Positions 8,747 through 17,168 of a stretch of DNA of 64,000 nucleotides are shown in pieces. Numbering within the stretch: the stretch's first letter is position 1; every line of letters begins with the position of its first letter. The notes under the pieces were generated by a model. It made no database searches. It saw nothing but the letters and a program-made list of their open reading frames with translations, and was not told where the DNA came from. Position numbers and translations under genes: made by a program. The stretch lies in the NCBI RefSeq assembly GCF_900066015.1, contig NZ_LN890655.1, positions 1,900,726 to 1,964,725 on the forward strand, in the 5' to 3' direction. The DNA comes from Candidatus Promineifilum breve. Lineage in GTDB: Bacteria > Chloroflexota > Anaerolineae > Promineifilales > Promineifilaceae.

Positions 8747-9519
8747 AATGCCCTCTCAATTGTAGGGCGGGATGGCATCCCGCCCTCTTCGGCCGTGGCG
8801 CGAACGACGATTCCGCCATCTCCAGCGGCCAGAGGCGGGTTGCCAACCCGCCCTACATGCTCCACTACCAGCCCGTCGCGGATCCAGATGACGCGTCCGG
8901 CGCGCGCGGCCACGTCCGGCTCGTGGGTGATGACGATGACCGTGTTGCCCTGCGCGTGCAGTTCCTCGAAGATGGCCATGATCTCGTCGCCGGTGTGGGT
9001 GTCCAGCGCGCCGGTCGGCTCGTCGGCCAGGATGATGGTCGGGTTGACGGCGATGGCGCGGGCGATGGCGACGCGCTGCTGCTGGCCGCCGGAGAGTTCG
9101 TCCGGCTTGTGGTGTTGCCGGTCGCCCAGGCCGACGCGCTCCAGGGCGGCGGCGGCGCGGCTCAGCCGCTCGGCGCGGTCGTAGCCGGCATACATGAGCG
9201 GCAGGGCCACCTGTTTGAGGGCCGGGGTGCGCGGCAGCAGGTTGAACTGCTGGAAGACGAAGCCGATGCGCTTGTTGCGGATGCGCGCCTGCTCGTCGTC
9301 GCTCAGACGACTCACGTCCTCGCCGCCCAGCAGGTAGTCGCCGCTGTCGGGGATGTCGAGGCAGCCGAGGATGTTCATCAGCGTGCTTTTGCCGCTGCCC
9401 GACGGCCCCATGATGGCGACGAATTCGCCGTCGGCGATGTCCAGGTCGAGGCCGCGCAGGGCATGGACGACGTTCTCGCCCATGTGGTAGGTCTTGGTGA
9501 TGTTTCGCATGTGGATCAT
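8743..9519 (-). CDS. MacB-type ABC transporter ATPase with repeat-derived C-terminal tail
   Basis: 258 residues. Walker [11 protein letters not shown]-loop FQQFNLLPR, signature LSGGQQQR, Walker [12 protein letters not shown] and H-loop ITHEP are all intact. This is the LolD/MacB subfamily that powers the adjacent permease. The family domain ends around residue 220. The last ~36 residues ([16 protein letters not shown] to the end) are encoded by two palindromic repeats at 8764-8784 and 8831-8856, so the tail looks like a late addition. The IS element begins 49 bp upstream of the ATP-binding gene's start and separates it from the adaptor genes. Confidence 0.93.
   Translation of the reverse strand: MIHMRNITKTYHMGENVVHALRGLDLDIADGEFVAIMGPSGSGKSTLMNILGCLDIPDSGDYLLGGEDVSRLSDDEQARIRNKRIGFVFQQFNLLPRTPALKQVALPLMYAGYDRAERLSRAAAALERVGLGDRQHHKPDELSGGQQQRVAIARAIAVNPTIILADEPTGALDTHTGDEIMAIFEELHAQGNTVIVITHEPDVAARAGRVIWIRDGLVVEHVGRVGNPPLAAGDGGIVVRATAEEGGMPSRPTIERAL
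8764..8856. repeat. Two GGGCGGG-type palindromes inside the 3' end of the ATPase gene
   Basis: GGGCGGGATG/CATCCCGCCC (8764-8784) and GGCGGGTTG/CAACCCGCC (8834-8852) are each near-perfect palindromes. Relatives occur between genes at 57094-57156 and inside a membrane protein gene at 61616-61636. Confidence 0.85.
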
Positions 9520-9567
9520 GGTTTGTTCTCCACGTTAGTCTCCAGCTTAGAAACCGAGTTTCTCGGA

Positions 9568-11021
9568 ATAATACCTTCGCCAAATCACGAAGGGCAAAGG
9601 GCAGGTTGAGGGGGATGAATCCTGCCCAACCTGGAAATCCGGTCGAAAATTGCTTCCGTAAAAATCGGGTCTGGTTTTTGCGGAAGCAATTTTAGCACTT
9701 CGGCCACGTATTTATGGCCGCGATAATGAGCTTTCAAATCCAGCACGTTGACCGCTGGGTCTTCACGCCGCAGGTCCTGTAACAACACCTGAGAAACGTT
9801 GACCATCAGGAAGGACAGATTGATGGCATTGGTCACCGGGGTCTTTTTGACGTTCATAAAGTCCTCTAAACCCCAGTATTGTTTGGCGTCGCGGAAATTG
9901 AACTCGATTTGAAAACGCAGTTGATAATACTCTAGCACCTGCGACCAGTTCAGGGCCAGGTCGCTGGTGAACAACAACACACGGGCCTGCGCGCCGGTGG
10001 TCGGCCTTGTTTTGAGCAGGATGACCACATTGAGCGGTTGGGCGAACGCCTTGTGGCGCAGGGTAGCCTGATAGATGTCGGTGTGGACGCCGTCGTCGAT
10101 GATCGTCTGCTGCCAGCAGCTGGCCGGGAGGTTGTCATAGGCGACCTTAGCGCCGTACTTACAACGTTTGTTGTCCCCCTGGTAGGGGAAATACAGGGCG
10201 GCATCGTGACGCAATTTGGAAACCAGGTGCAGCCCGCACTGCCGAACCATTTGCAGGGCATTGTTGTTGCCGAAGTGGCCGTCCAAGACCAGATAGGTCA
10301 ATTTGAGTCGTTGGTCAACCACCGCCAAAAACTGCTTGACCATCGTTTGGATGCGGGTCAGTTCGGGCGTTAAGGTCACCTCGGTTTTGATGCTGTTGCG
10401 ACGCCCCGGCGGGCGGCCGGGGCGGCCCGCGCTACTTTGGGCGGCGGCTTTCTTGCGCCGCGTCCGCGGCTTGACCTCTCTGTTTACCCCTTCCTGGCTG
10501 GGCACTTGTTCGCTCATCACCGGATACGACCGCCGTTCCCGCGGGTTGACCAACGACAAGGCAAACAGGGCCACGCTGGACACTGGCCGGCCCCATAACG
10601 GCGCATAGAAGCGTCCCAAGCCGTGCGTCTCCTTGCCCGATTTGCTGACGACACATTCATCCCCCACTAACAGGTACTCGTCCCCGGCCTGGTGCAGATG
10701 GTCACGGAAGAAGGCCCACATGACTTGTGTCCAGGGAATGGTGGTCTGGAAAAAACGTTGTACGCTCCGATAGCTGCCCCCTTTATCCGTCCAGCGCGCC
10801 ATGCCCAACATCGTTACTCGTCCAGTCATGGCTAACATCGCCCCCATGAGTACGCTCATCTGCCGCATGGTCGTTTGGCTAACAATAGGACGCAATGGTT
10901 GTAATAGTGCTAGAATATTCATCGTGGGTGGTTGTGTCGACGGTTCCTTTTCCTTGGTCGGTAAAGTTTCCTATCTTACACGCCCACCCACTTTTTGCTA
11001 TTTTTTTGGCGAAGGTATTAT
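9568..11021 (-). mobile_element. Complete IS element, 1454 bp, IS4 superfamily
   Basis: Perfect 17-bp terminal inverted repeats ATAATACCTTCGCCAAA lie at 9568-9584 and 11005-11021. They are flanked by a 4-bp direct repeat CGGA (9564-9567 and 11022-11025). It carries a single intact transposase gene. The Y(2)R(3)E(6)K signature puts it in the IS4 superfamily. Among IS4-related groups, a 4-bp duplication fits the ISH3 or IS701 offshoots better than classical IS4 (9-13 bp). Intact ends and gene suggest a recent insertion. Confidence 0.95.
9585..10922 (-). CDS. IS4-superfamily DDE transposase
   Basis: 445 residues. The catalytic triad is readable: D88 in LLVGDECVVSK, D214 in TYLVLDGHFGNN and E340 within YYQLRFQIEFNFRDAKQ, the Y(2)R(3)E(6)K signature. 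An N-terminal helical region precedes the RNase H-like core. A basic, proline-rich insertion (~150-178, KPRTRRKKAA to GRPGRPPGRR) sits between the first two Asp residues. The stop codon starts one base inside the left terminal repeat, and the ATG lies 99 bp from the right end. The frame is unbroken, so the enzyme may be active. It catalyses cut-and-paste movement of the surrounding element. Confidence 0.96.
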   Translation of the reverse strand: MNILALLQPLRPIVSQTTMRQMSVLMGAMLAMTGRVTMLGMARWTDKGGSYRSVQRFFQTTIPWTQVMWAFFRDHLHQAGDEYLLVGDECVVSKSGKETHGLGRFYAPLWGRPVSSVALFALSLVNPRERRSYPVMSEQVPSQEGVNREVKPRTRRKKAAAQSSAGRPGRPPGRRNSIKTEVTLTPELTRIQTMVKQFLAVVDQRLKLTYLVLDGHFGNNNALQMVRQCGLHLVSKLRHDAALYFPYQGDNKRCKYGAKVAYDNLPASCWQQTIIDDGVHTDIYQATLRHKAFAQPLNVVILLKTRPTTGAQARVLLFTSDLALNWSQVLEYYQLRFQIEFNFRDAKQYWGLEDFMNVKKTPVTNAINLSFLMVNVSQVLLQDLRREDPAVNVLDLKAHYRGHKYVAEVLKLLPQKPDPIFTEAIFDRISRLGRIHPPQPALCPS

Positions 11022-11048
11022 CGGAAGAAACTCGGTTTCCAGGGGTCG

Positions 11049-12686
11049 CTACGGGCCGGGGATGAAACTCTCCACCGGCAAGCTATCGCCGATAAGCACC
11101 ACGTCGCCCGCCTCCAGGCCACCGGTGATCTGGGTGAAGCCACCGCTGCGTCGGCCGACGGTGACTTCCACCACCTCGGCCGTTTCCGCGCCGTCCGCTC
11201 CGGCCGTCACGCGGCGCACGCTGTAGACGCCGCTGGCGCGGTCGACTTCGATGGCCTCGCTGGGCAGCAGCAGCGCGCCGGCCAGTTCGCCGGTGGTCAG
11301 CGTGGCGTCGGCGGTCATGCCCGCCCGCAGCGCCAACTCCGTCTCGCCCAGCCCCAGGCGCACCTCATAGACCACCAGCTCGCTGCCGGTCACGGGTTGG
11401 GGCACGATGGCCAGTACCTCGGCCGGGAGCGCCGCGTCGGGCCACGTCTCCAGCGTCACCACCGCCGCCTGGCCGGGGCTGACCTGGGCGATGTCCACTT
11501 CATCGACGTGGAGCAGTAGTTCCAGACTGGCGGGATCGATCATCTCGACCACGACGCCGGCGGCCGTCTCGCCCGGCCGGGCGTTGACGGCGGTGATCAC
11601 CCCGTCGAACGGGGCCAGCAGCGTGGCCTCGGCCAGATTGCGCGCGGCCCATTGCTCGCGGAGGCGCGCCTGCTCCACGGCCACCTCGGACGAGACGCGC
11701 GTGGCTTCGTCCGGCCCGGAAACGAGTTGCTCCAGTTGCCGCTCGGCCTGGGCCAGCGAGGAGCGGGCGGCGGCCACGTCGGTCGCCGACGGCCCGGCTT
11801 GCAGCAGGTCGAATTGGGCCTGAGCGGCGTCACGCTGGGCGGCGGCCGAGGCCACCGACGCCTGCGACGCAGCCACCGACGACGGCTGGCCGTTCGCCAG
11901 ATCGTCGTAGGCTTGCTGGGCCGCGGCCAGGTCGGCGTTGGCCTGCTGGGCGGCGGCGCGAGCCTGCTCTTCCATCGTCGCCAGCGTTTCGGCGTCGAGG
12001 AACTGGTTCGGCTCGGTCACCAGGATCGTGCTATGGCGCTCGGCGGCGCTGGTGGCCGCGGCCTGGGCCGTGTCGAGGGCGATCTGCGCCGCGCGCAGGG
12101 CGTTGGCGTCGGCCGGAGCGGTGGCGCTATTGAGGCGAGCCGAGGCCGCGCCCAGGTCGGCCTGGGCGGCGCGCAGATCGGCTTCGGCCGCGGCCAACTC
12201 CGCGGCGCTCGGCCCGTCGAGCAGGTCGTCGAGTTGCACCTGGGCGCTGCGCACGGCGGCCTCGGCCGAGGCCAGTTGGGCGGCCGTCGGCGCGGCGGTC
12301 AGCGTCGCCAGCGCGGCTTCCTGGGCGATGCGGGCCTGTTCGGCCTGGCCCACGGCCCGCTCCAGTTCGGCCGTCTCCAGCCGCAGCAGCACGTCGCCGG
12401 CGCGCACCGCGTCGCCCACTTCGACCGGGATTTCGGCGATTGTGCCGCCGGTCATCAGGGCCAGGGCCGCGGCCCGCCCGGCGACGATCTCGCCACCGGC
12501 CGAAGCCTCGCTGACCAGATCGCCCACGGTCACTTCGGCTCGCGCGGCGGCGGCATCGACTGTCGCCGCCTCAATCGCCGCCGGTTGGTTGATAAACCGG
12601 GGCAGCAGGAATAATCCCAGCGCCAGGGCCAGTAGTACACCCCCGGCGATGATCCACTTTTTGCGTCGTTGCCAGAGTGCTTTCAT
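11049..12686 (-). CDS. HlyD/MacA-type membrane-fusion (adaptor) protein
   Basis: 545 residues from ATG 12686. This start has an ideal GGGAGG ribosome site 6-7 nt upstream and lies one base after the stop of the preceding gene. A longer frame exists upstream but overlaps that gene. An N-terminal membrane anchor (KKWIIAGGVLLALALGLFLLP) is followed by a biotinyl-lipoyl half (VGDAVRAGDVLLRLETAELERAVGQ). A very long Ala-rich coiled-coil hairpin with repeated GPSAAEL/GPSATD turns comes next, then the second lipoyl half (LLAPFDGVITAV) and a beta-barrel. It links the permease to the exterior. The IS now lies between this gene and the ATPase gene. Confidence 0.9.
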   Translation of the reverse strand: MKALWQRRKKWIIAGGVLLALALGLFLLPRFINQPAAIEAATVDAAAARAEVTVGDLVSEASAGGEIVAGRAAALALMTGGTIAEIPVEVGDAVRAGDVLLRLETAELERAVGQAEQARIAQEAALATLTAAPTAAQLASAEAAVRSAQVQLDDLLDGPSAAELAAAEADLRAAQADLGAASARLNSATAPADANALRAAQIALDTAQAAATSAAERHSTILVTEPNQFLDAETLATMEEQARAAAQQANADLAAAQQAYDDLANGQPSSVAASQASVASAAAQRDAAQAQFDLLQAGPSATDVAAARSSLAQAERQLEQLVSGPDEATRVSSEVAVEQARLREQWAARNLAEATLLAPFDGVITAVNARPGETAAGVVVEMIDPASLELLLHVDEVDIAQVSPGQAAVVTLETWPDAALPAEVLAIVPQPVTGSELVVYEVRLGLGETELALRAGMTADATLTTGELAGALLLPSEAIEVDRASGVYSVRRVTAGADGAETAEVVEVTVGRRSGGFTQITGGLEAGDVVLIGDSLPVESFIPGP

Positions 12687-12687
12687 C

Positions 12688-14268
12688 TCAGTTACCTCCC
12701 CCCATGAAACCGGGGCCGCCCTCGAACTGCTCTTGCAGGCCGGAGGGAATCGCCCCGCCGAGCAGCACGCGGTCGCCCGCAACCAGGCCGCTCGTTACTT
12801 CGGTGTTGTCGTCGTCGCGCAGCCCGACGGTGATGCTGACTTCTTCGGTCGCGCCGTCGGCCAGCACGCGCTGCACGCTATACGTGCCGCTGGTGCGGTC
12901 AACCTGCACGGCGGCATTGGGCACGAGCAGCACGTCGCGCTTCTCGGCCGTCACCAGCGCGGCGTCGGCGGTCATGCCGACCAGCAGCGGCAAGTCGGTT
13001 GGAGCCAACTCGAGGCGCACGTCATAGGTGACCGCGCCGCCGGCATTGGTCCCGGCCGCGGCGGCGATGGCGCCGATCTCGGCCGGAATGGTGACCCCGG
13101 GAAAGGCCGTCAGGCTGACCGTGGCCGCCTGACCCACGGCCAGGCTGCCCACATCGACCTCATCGACTTGCAAGACCACCTGCAGGCTGCCCAGATCGAT
13201 CAGCTCGACGGCCGTGCCGCCGGCGATCTCGCCCGGCTGGACGTGGACGGCGGTCACCACGCCGTCGAACGGGGCGACAATGGTCAGGCGGGCCAGCGCG
13301 TCTTCGGCATCGGCCAACGCCAGGCGGGCCGCGGCCAGATCGGCCTCGGCGCCGGCCACCTCGGCGGCGCTGGGGCCTTCGGTCAGGTCGGCCAGCGTGG
13401 CGGCGACGGAAGCCAGTTGCGACTCGGCCGCGGCCAGTTGCGCCGCGCTGGGCGGAGCGGTTTGGCGGTCAAAGTCGGCCTGGGCCGCTTGTTGCCGGGC
13501 CGCGGCCGCGCCCATGCTACCCTGAGCGGCGGCCGTGTCCGGCCCGGCGCGCAGGTCGTCGACGCGGGCCTGGGCCTGGGCCACGGCTTGCTCGGCGGCC
13601 ATCAGCACGGCGTGGGTCGCCTGATTGGTGTTCTCTTCGTTGGCCTCGCGGGCCTGGGTCAGTTGAATTTGAGCGGCGGCCAGCGACGCCTCGGCCGCGG
13701 CCAGATCAGCGGCGGTGACGCTGCTCTGGGCGCTGGTCAGATCGGCGTTGGCCGCGGCCACGGAAGCCGCGGCGGCGCGCAACGATGCCTCGAAGGTGGC
13801 CAATTCGGCGGCCGTCGGCCCGGCTTGCAGGGCGTCGAGCGACGCCTGGGCCGCGGCGACGGCGGCCTCGGCCGCGGCCAGTTCGGCGGCTGTCGGCGCG
13901 GCTTGCAGGCTCGCCAGCTTGGCTTCGGCCAGGCGCACGTCGAGTTGAGCGGCGCTCACGTCGAGAGCCGCGCCGGTCGTGTCGAGGCTGACCAGCGGTT
14001 CGCCGGCGGTCACGGTCTGCCCGGCGCGGACGTGGCGTTCGGTCACTCGGGCGGCGGCCGGCGCTTGCAGCGCGGCCGAGCGGCGGGCGGTCAGCGCGCC
14101 GCCGGCCGTGGCGTTGGCCGACAGATCGCCGACGATGACCTCAACAGTCTCGGCTTCCTGGACGGCCGCGCCCGGCGTCGCGCTACAGGCGGCCAGCAGG
14201 CCGGCGCACAATAGGAGCAGGGCGACCGCGCCGCCCCACCTTGAAGGATAGACTCTGGTTTTCCACAT
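12688..14268 (-). CDS. HlyD/MacA-type membrane-fusion lipoprotein
   Basis: 526 residues from ATG 14268, preceded by AAGGTGG at good spacing; a GTG codon at 14280 is possible but less likely. The signal sequence ends in lipobox LLAAC. Lipoyl halves (HVRAGQTVTAGEPLVSLDT and LTIVAPFDGVVTAVHVQPGE) flank a long coiled coil of near-repeats around AGPTAAELA. Beta-barrel and membrane-proximal domains follow. Its stop codon TGA is one base from the next gene's ATG, so the two adaptors are translationally coupled. Two different adaptors in one operon suggest a mixed adaptor ring or alternative partners. First gene of the operon; promoter probably within 14281-14340. Confidence 0.9.
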   Translation of the reverse strand: MWKTRVYPSRWGGAVALLLLCAGLLAACSATPGAAVQEAETVEVIVGDLSANATAGGALTARRSAALQAPAAARVTERHVRAGQTVTAGEPLVSLDTTGAALDVSAAQLDVRLAEAKLASLQAAPTAAELAAAEAAVAAAQASLDALQAGPTAAELATFEASLRAAAASVAAANADLTSAQSSVTAADLAAAEASLAAAQIQLTQAREANEENTNQATHAVLMAAEQAVAQAQARVDDLRAGPDTAAAQGSMGAAAARQQAAQADFDRQTAPPSAAQLAAAESQLASVAATLADLTEGPSAAEVAGAEADLAAARLALADAEDALARLTIVAPFDGVVTAVHVQPGEIAGGTAVELIDLGSLQVVLQVDEVDVGSLAVGQAATVSLTAFPGVTIPAEIGAIAAAAGTNAGGAVTYDVRLELAPTDLPLLVGMTADAALVTAEKRDVLLVPNAAVQVDRTSGTYSVQRVLADGATEEVSITVGLRDDDNTEVTSGLVAGDRVLLGGAIPSGLQEQFEGGPGFMGGGN

Positions 14269-14374
14269 GGTAGGTTCCACCTTAATCGGTCTGTGTCTAT
14301 AAAACTCTACGCCTTTAGTTTGCAGAAGTTGTGCAGGGCGGGTGGAGATAGTGAGCAGTGGGCAGTCGCCTTCA

Positions 14375-14403
14375 TTTGCGCCGCACCTTGCCTGGGCTAC
14401 ACT
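14375..14403 (+). promoter_or_regulatory. Candidate promoter of the alkyltransferase-like gene
   Basis: TACACT (14398-14403) lies 10 nt before GTG 14414, with a weak -35 (TTTGCG, 14375-14380) 17 bp upstream. There is little room for a leader. Confidence 0.35.
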
Positions 14404-14413
14404 AGGGCGATCG

Positions 14414-14791
14414 GTGAAAGATGTGAAAGCGCCCGACTTCTACCAGCAGGTCTATGCCGTGGCCCGGCGCATCCCGCGCGGCCGGGTCACCAGCTACGGC
14501 CGCATCGCCCAGATGCTCGGCCGGCCCAACGCGGCCCGCGCCGTGGGTTACGCGCTGGCCGCGCTGGCGAACAAGCGCGAATCTGACCCACCCGTACCCT
14601 GGTATCGGATCATCAACCACGCCGGGCGCATCAGCACGCCCGACATGGACGGCGGGGCTAACCAGCAGATGAAACTGTTGCGAGCCGAGGGAGTGGCGGT
14701 CAGCGACGATTTGCGGGTCGATTTGAGCGTTTATCTATGGGAGGGGCTACACCTGGTGGAGATCGACGATATTATCGCCGGACGGGAGTGA
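14414..14791 (+). CDS. Alkyltransferase-like (ATL) protein, Ogt/MGMT DNA-binding fold without the cysteine
   Basis: 125 residues if GTG 14414 is the start; an in-frame ATG at 14342 would add 24 residues unlike the family and partly repeat-derived. FYQQVYAVARRIPRGRVTSYGRIAQMLGRPNAARAVGYAL is split here into the conserved helix-turn-helix (RGRVTSYG) and arginine-finger (NAARAVG) regions of O6-alkylguanine transferases. The active site PCHR is replaced by PWYR (in VPWYRIINHAG), so no alkyl transfer is expected. ATL proteins bind O6-alkylguanine and hand the damage to nucleotide excision repair. The Tyr instead of the more usual His after Trp is a small oddity. Stands alone. Confidence 0.85.
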   Translation: MKDVKAPDFYQQVYAVARRIPRGRVTSYGRIAQMLGRPNAARAVGYALAALANKRESDPPVPWYRIINHAGRISTPDMDGGANQQMKLLRAEGVAVSDDLRVDLSVYLWEGLHLVEIDDIIAGRE

Positions 14792-14835
14792 TCAATCCAT
14801 CTGTTCATTTACTGGGTAATGATCGTACAATCCTT

Positions 14836-14872
14836 TAGAAACCGAGTTTTTCAGAAAAAACTCGGTTTCTAA
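14836..14872. repeat. AGAAACCGAGTTT palindrome
   Basis: Inverted arms TTAGAAACCGAGTTT and AAACTCGGTTTCTAA meet around a short loop. It ends 5 nt before the start codon of the glycosyltransferase and so would place a hairpin over its ribosome-binding region. Confidence 0.9.
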
Positions 14873-14877
14873 GCGCG

Positions 14878-15822
14878 ATGAAACTCATCATCCAGATCCC
14901 CTGCTATAACGAGGCCGAGACGTTGCCGGCGGTGCTGGCCGAGTTGCCGCGGGCGCTGCCGGGCATCGACTGCATCGAGACGCTGATCATCGACGACGGC
15001 AGCGGCGACGACACGGCGGCCGTGGCCGGGCGGTTGGGCGTGACCCACGTCATCCGCCATCCGCGCAATCTGGGGCTGGCCCAGGCGTTTCAGACGGGGA
15101 TCGATGCCTGTCTGCGGCGCGGCGCGGACATCATCGTCAACACCGATGCCGACAACCAGTACCCCGGCCGTTACATCACTGAACTGGTCGCGCCGGTGCT
15201 GGCCGGACAGGCGGACATGGTCATCGGCGACCGGCAGGTACGCACCATCGCCCACTTCTCGCCAATCAAAAAGCGGCTGCTGGCGCTGGGCAGCTGGATG
15301 GTGCGCAACGTCAGCGGCGTGGACGCGCCCGACCCGGTGAGCGGCTTCCGGGCCTACTCGCGCGAGGCAGCGTTGCGCTTCACCATCCTGACCCGCTACA
15401 GCTACACGCTGGAGACGATCATCCAGGCCGGCAAGGGAGGGCTGGGAATCCGCAGCGTGCCGGTGACGACCAACCCACCGACGCGGCCGTCGCGTCTGCA
15501 ACGGAGCATGTGGCACTTCATCAAGGCCCAGGCGGGCACGATCCTGCGCCTCTACGCCTTCTATGAGCCGCTGCGCACGTTCAGCTACATCGCCGTGCCC
15601 TTCCTGTTGGCCGGGGCGGCGTTATGGGGGCGCTTCTTTATCAACTACCTGAGCGGCGAGAGCGGCGTGGGGCGCTTCATCCAGTCGTTGACGTTGGGCA
15701 CGGGGCTGCTGCTGGTCGGCACGCTCATCGTGCTGTTCGGCATCCAGGCCGATATTAGCGGCAAGCATCGGCAGTTGACGCAGGAGATGCTATACCGTTT
15801 GAAGAAGATGGAGTTAGAGTAG
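14878..15822 (+). CDS. Family 2 glycosyltransferase with C-terminal membrane segments
   Basis: 314 residues. The GT-A core is clear: IQIPCYNEAETLPAVLAELP at the N-terminus, IIDDGSGDDTAAVA, and the metal-binding DAD in VNTDADNQYPG. The 'GLAQAFQTGID' and 'SGFRAYSREAAL' stretches resemble polyprenyl-phosphate mannosyl/glucosyl transferases such as DPM1. Two membrane helices lie at ~230-255 and ~270-295. It probably transfers a sugar from a nucleotide donor to a lipid carrier at the cytoplasmic face, feeding GT-C enzymes such as the two near 58-63 kb. No Shine-Dalgarno sequence is visible; the start follows a palindrome directly. Confidence 0.88.
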   Translation: MKLIIQIPCYNEAETLPAVLAELPRALPGIDCIETLIIDDGSGDDTAAVAGRLGVTHVIRHPRNLGLAQAFQTGIDACLRRGADIIVNTDADNQYPGRYITELVAPVLAGQADMVIGDRQVRTIAHFSPIKKRLLALGSWMVRNVSGVDAPDPVSGFRAYSREAALRFTILTRYSYTLETIIQAGKGGLGIRSVPVTTNPPTRPSRLQRSMWHFIKAQAGTILRLYAFYEPLRTFSYIAVPFLLAGAALWGRFFINYLSGESGVGRFIQSLTLGTGLLLVGTLIVLFGIQADISGKHRQLTQEMLYRLKKMELE

Positions 15823-15940
15823 ATAAGAATCCTCTAGCCGTTAGTGACATTCATCACTTGACACCCACACCCCCGCTTCCTAAGCTATTATAGAGGCGAA
15901 TAGATCGGCGCTCATCTCTTTATAGCGGGAGGTCAAGCCC

Positions 15941-17143
15941 ATGCCTACTACCACCGCCGTCCGGCCGCGCCAATACTATCTAGACTGGTTGCGCGTCCTT
16001 TCTATCTTTCTCGTCTTCGTCTACCACACGGCCCGCATCTTCGGCGGCGAGTCGTTTCACATCAATAACGCCCGCAGTTATGCCGGCGTCGACAGCTTCA
16101 CGTCCATTTTAACCATCCTGGGTATGCCCCTCCTCTTCGTGGTAGCCGGAGCCAGCGCCTACCTCAGCCTGGGCAAAACCGCGCCGGGCCGGTACATGAA
16201 GGAGCGCGTCCTGCGCCTGCTCGTGCCGTTCGCCGTTGGTCTGCTGACCCACATCCCCATCCTGGTCTATCTGGAGCGCGTCAATCATGGCGAATTCACC
16301 GGCTCCTTGCTCAACTTTCTGCCCCACTATTTCGACGGCTTCTACGGCTTCGGCGGTAATTTCGCCTGGATGGGGCTGCACCTGTGGTTCCTGGTGATGT
16401 TGTTCCTCTATACCCTGCTGGCGCTGCCCGTCCTGGTGTGGCTGGCGCGGGGCAGAGGCGCGGCCGTTGTGGATCGCGTCGCCGGCTTTCTGGCGCGGCC
16501 CGGGGCGATTTATTGGCTGGCGCTGCCCGTGGTTCTACTGGCCGTGGCCCTCGACCCGGAGACCGTGGGCATCAGCATCTTCGGCGGCTGGAACATATTT
16601 ATCTATATGCTGTATTTCCTGTATGGGGCTATATTGGTCGCCCATGACGGCCTGCGGCAGAGCATCGAACGGCTACGCTGGGTCTCGCTGGCGGCCGCGG
16701 TCATCTTCCTCATCGCCCGCTACGTCTTATGGTTCACCCGGTTCAACGAGGTTGATCCAGCCTTTCAGACAGCCAATTACGCGATGCAGCATTCCGTTCG
16801 CGCCTTCGCTTCCTGGTTCGGACTGCTGGCGATCTGGGGCTTCAGCATCCGCCATCTGAATTTCGGCACGGCCGCGCTCTACCTGGCTAACGAGGCGGTG
16901 CTGCCCTTCTACGTGCTGCACCAGACGGTGCTCATCATCGTGGGCTTCTACGTCATCCAATGGGCCATACCCGACGCGCTCAAATTTGCCATTATCTTCG
17001 TCGCCTCGCTGATCATCATCATCGGGCTGTATTGGTTCCTTATCCGTCCCTACAATATAATGCGCTTCCTGTTTGGTATGCGGCCCAAGCGGGCCATTGA
17101 ACCGGTGCCGGCCTCGCCCGCGGCCGGCATGGCGGGCCATTAG
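15941..17143 (+). CDS. Acyltransferase family 3 membrane protein (OafA/MdoC-like)
   Basis: 400 residues with about ten to eleven membrane helices. The start is supported by GGGAGGTCAAGCCC just before the ATG. The family opening YYLDWLRVLSIFLVFVYH carries the conserved Asp/Arg and His. A second conserved region reads WFLVMLFLYTLLALPVL, and the C-terminal helices include FYVLHQTVLIIVGF. Members move acetyl or succinyl groups from the cytoplasm onto extracellular glycans, lipids or peptidoglycan. The substrate cannot be read from the sequence. It is followed 25 bp later by a small lipoprotein gene, which could be in the same transcript. Confidence 0.88.
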   Translation: MPTTTAVRPRQYYLDWLRVLSIFLVFVYHTARIFGGESFHINNARSYAGVDSFTSILTILGMPLLFVVAGASAYLSLGKTAPGRYMKERVLRLLVPFAVGLLTHIPILVYLERVNHGEFTGSLLNFLPHYFDGFYGFGGNFAWMGLHLWFLVMLFLYTLLALPVLVWLARGRGAAVVDRVAGFLARPGAIYWLALPVVLLAVALDPETVGISIFGGWNIFIYMLYFLYGAILVAHDGLRQSIERLRWVSLAAAVIFLIARYVLWFTRFNEVDPAFQTANYAMQHSVRAFASWFGLLAIWGFSIRHLNFGTAALYLANEAVLPFYVLHQTVLIIVGFYVIQWAIPDALKFAIIFVASLIIIIGLYWFLIRPYNIMRFLFGMRPKRAIEPVPASPAAGMAGH

Positions 17144-17168
17144 CGACAAGGCGTATGGATTTACCAGC

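Larger units (their letters stand above)
9548..11040. repeat. AGAAACCGAGTTTCT palindrome split by the IS element
   Basis: The left half (9548-9567) and right half (11022-11040) rejoin, after removal of the IS and one CGGA copy, into the same palindrome seen intact at 14836-14872, 32044-32078 and 34059-34094. The insertion hit the loop. Confidence 0.9.

Noticed and set aside
11652-14214. Long open frames on the plus strand opposite the two adaptor genes (up to 758 codons).
   Set aside because: They mirror GC-rich, Ala-rich coiled-coil genes; the minus-strand proteins have complete domains, signal sequences and ribosome sites, while the mirror products are low-complexity Arg/Gly/His-rich.
14414-14791. 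Annotation as an active O6-methylguanine methyltransferase.
   Set aside because: The acceptor Cys of PCHR is replaced by Trp (PWYR).
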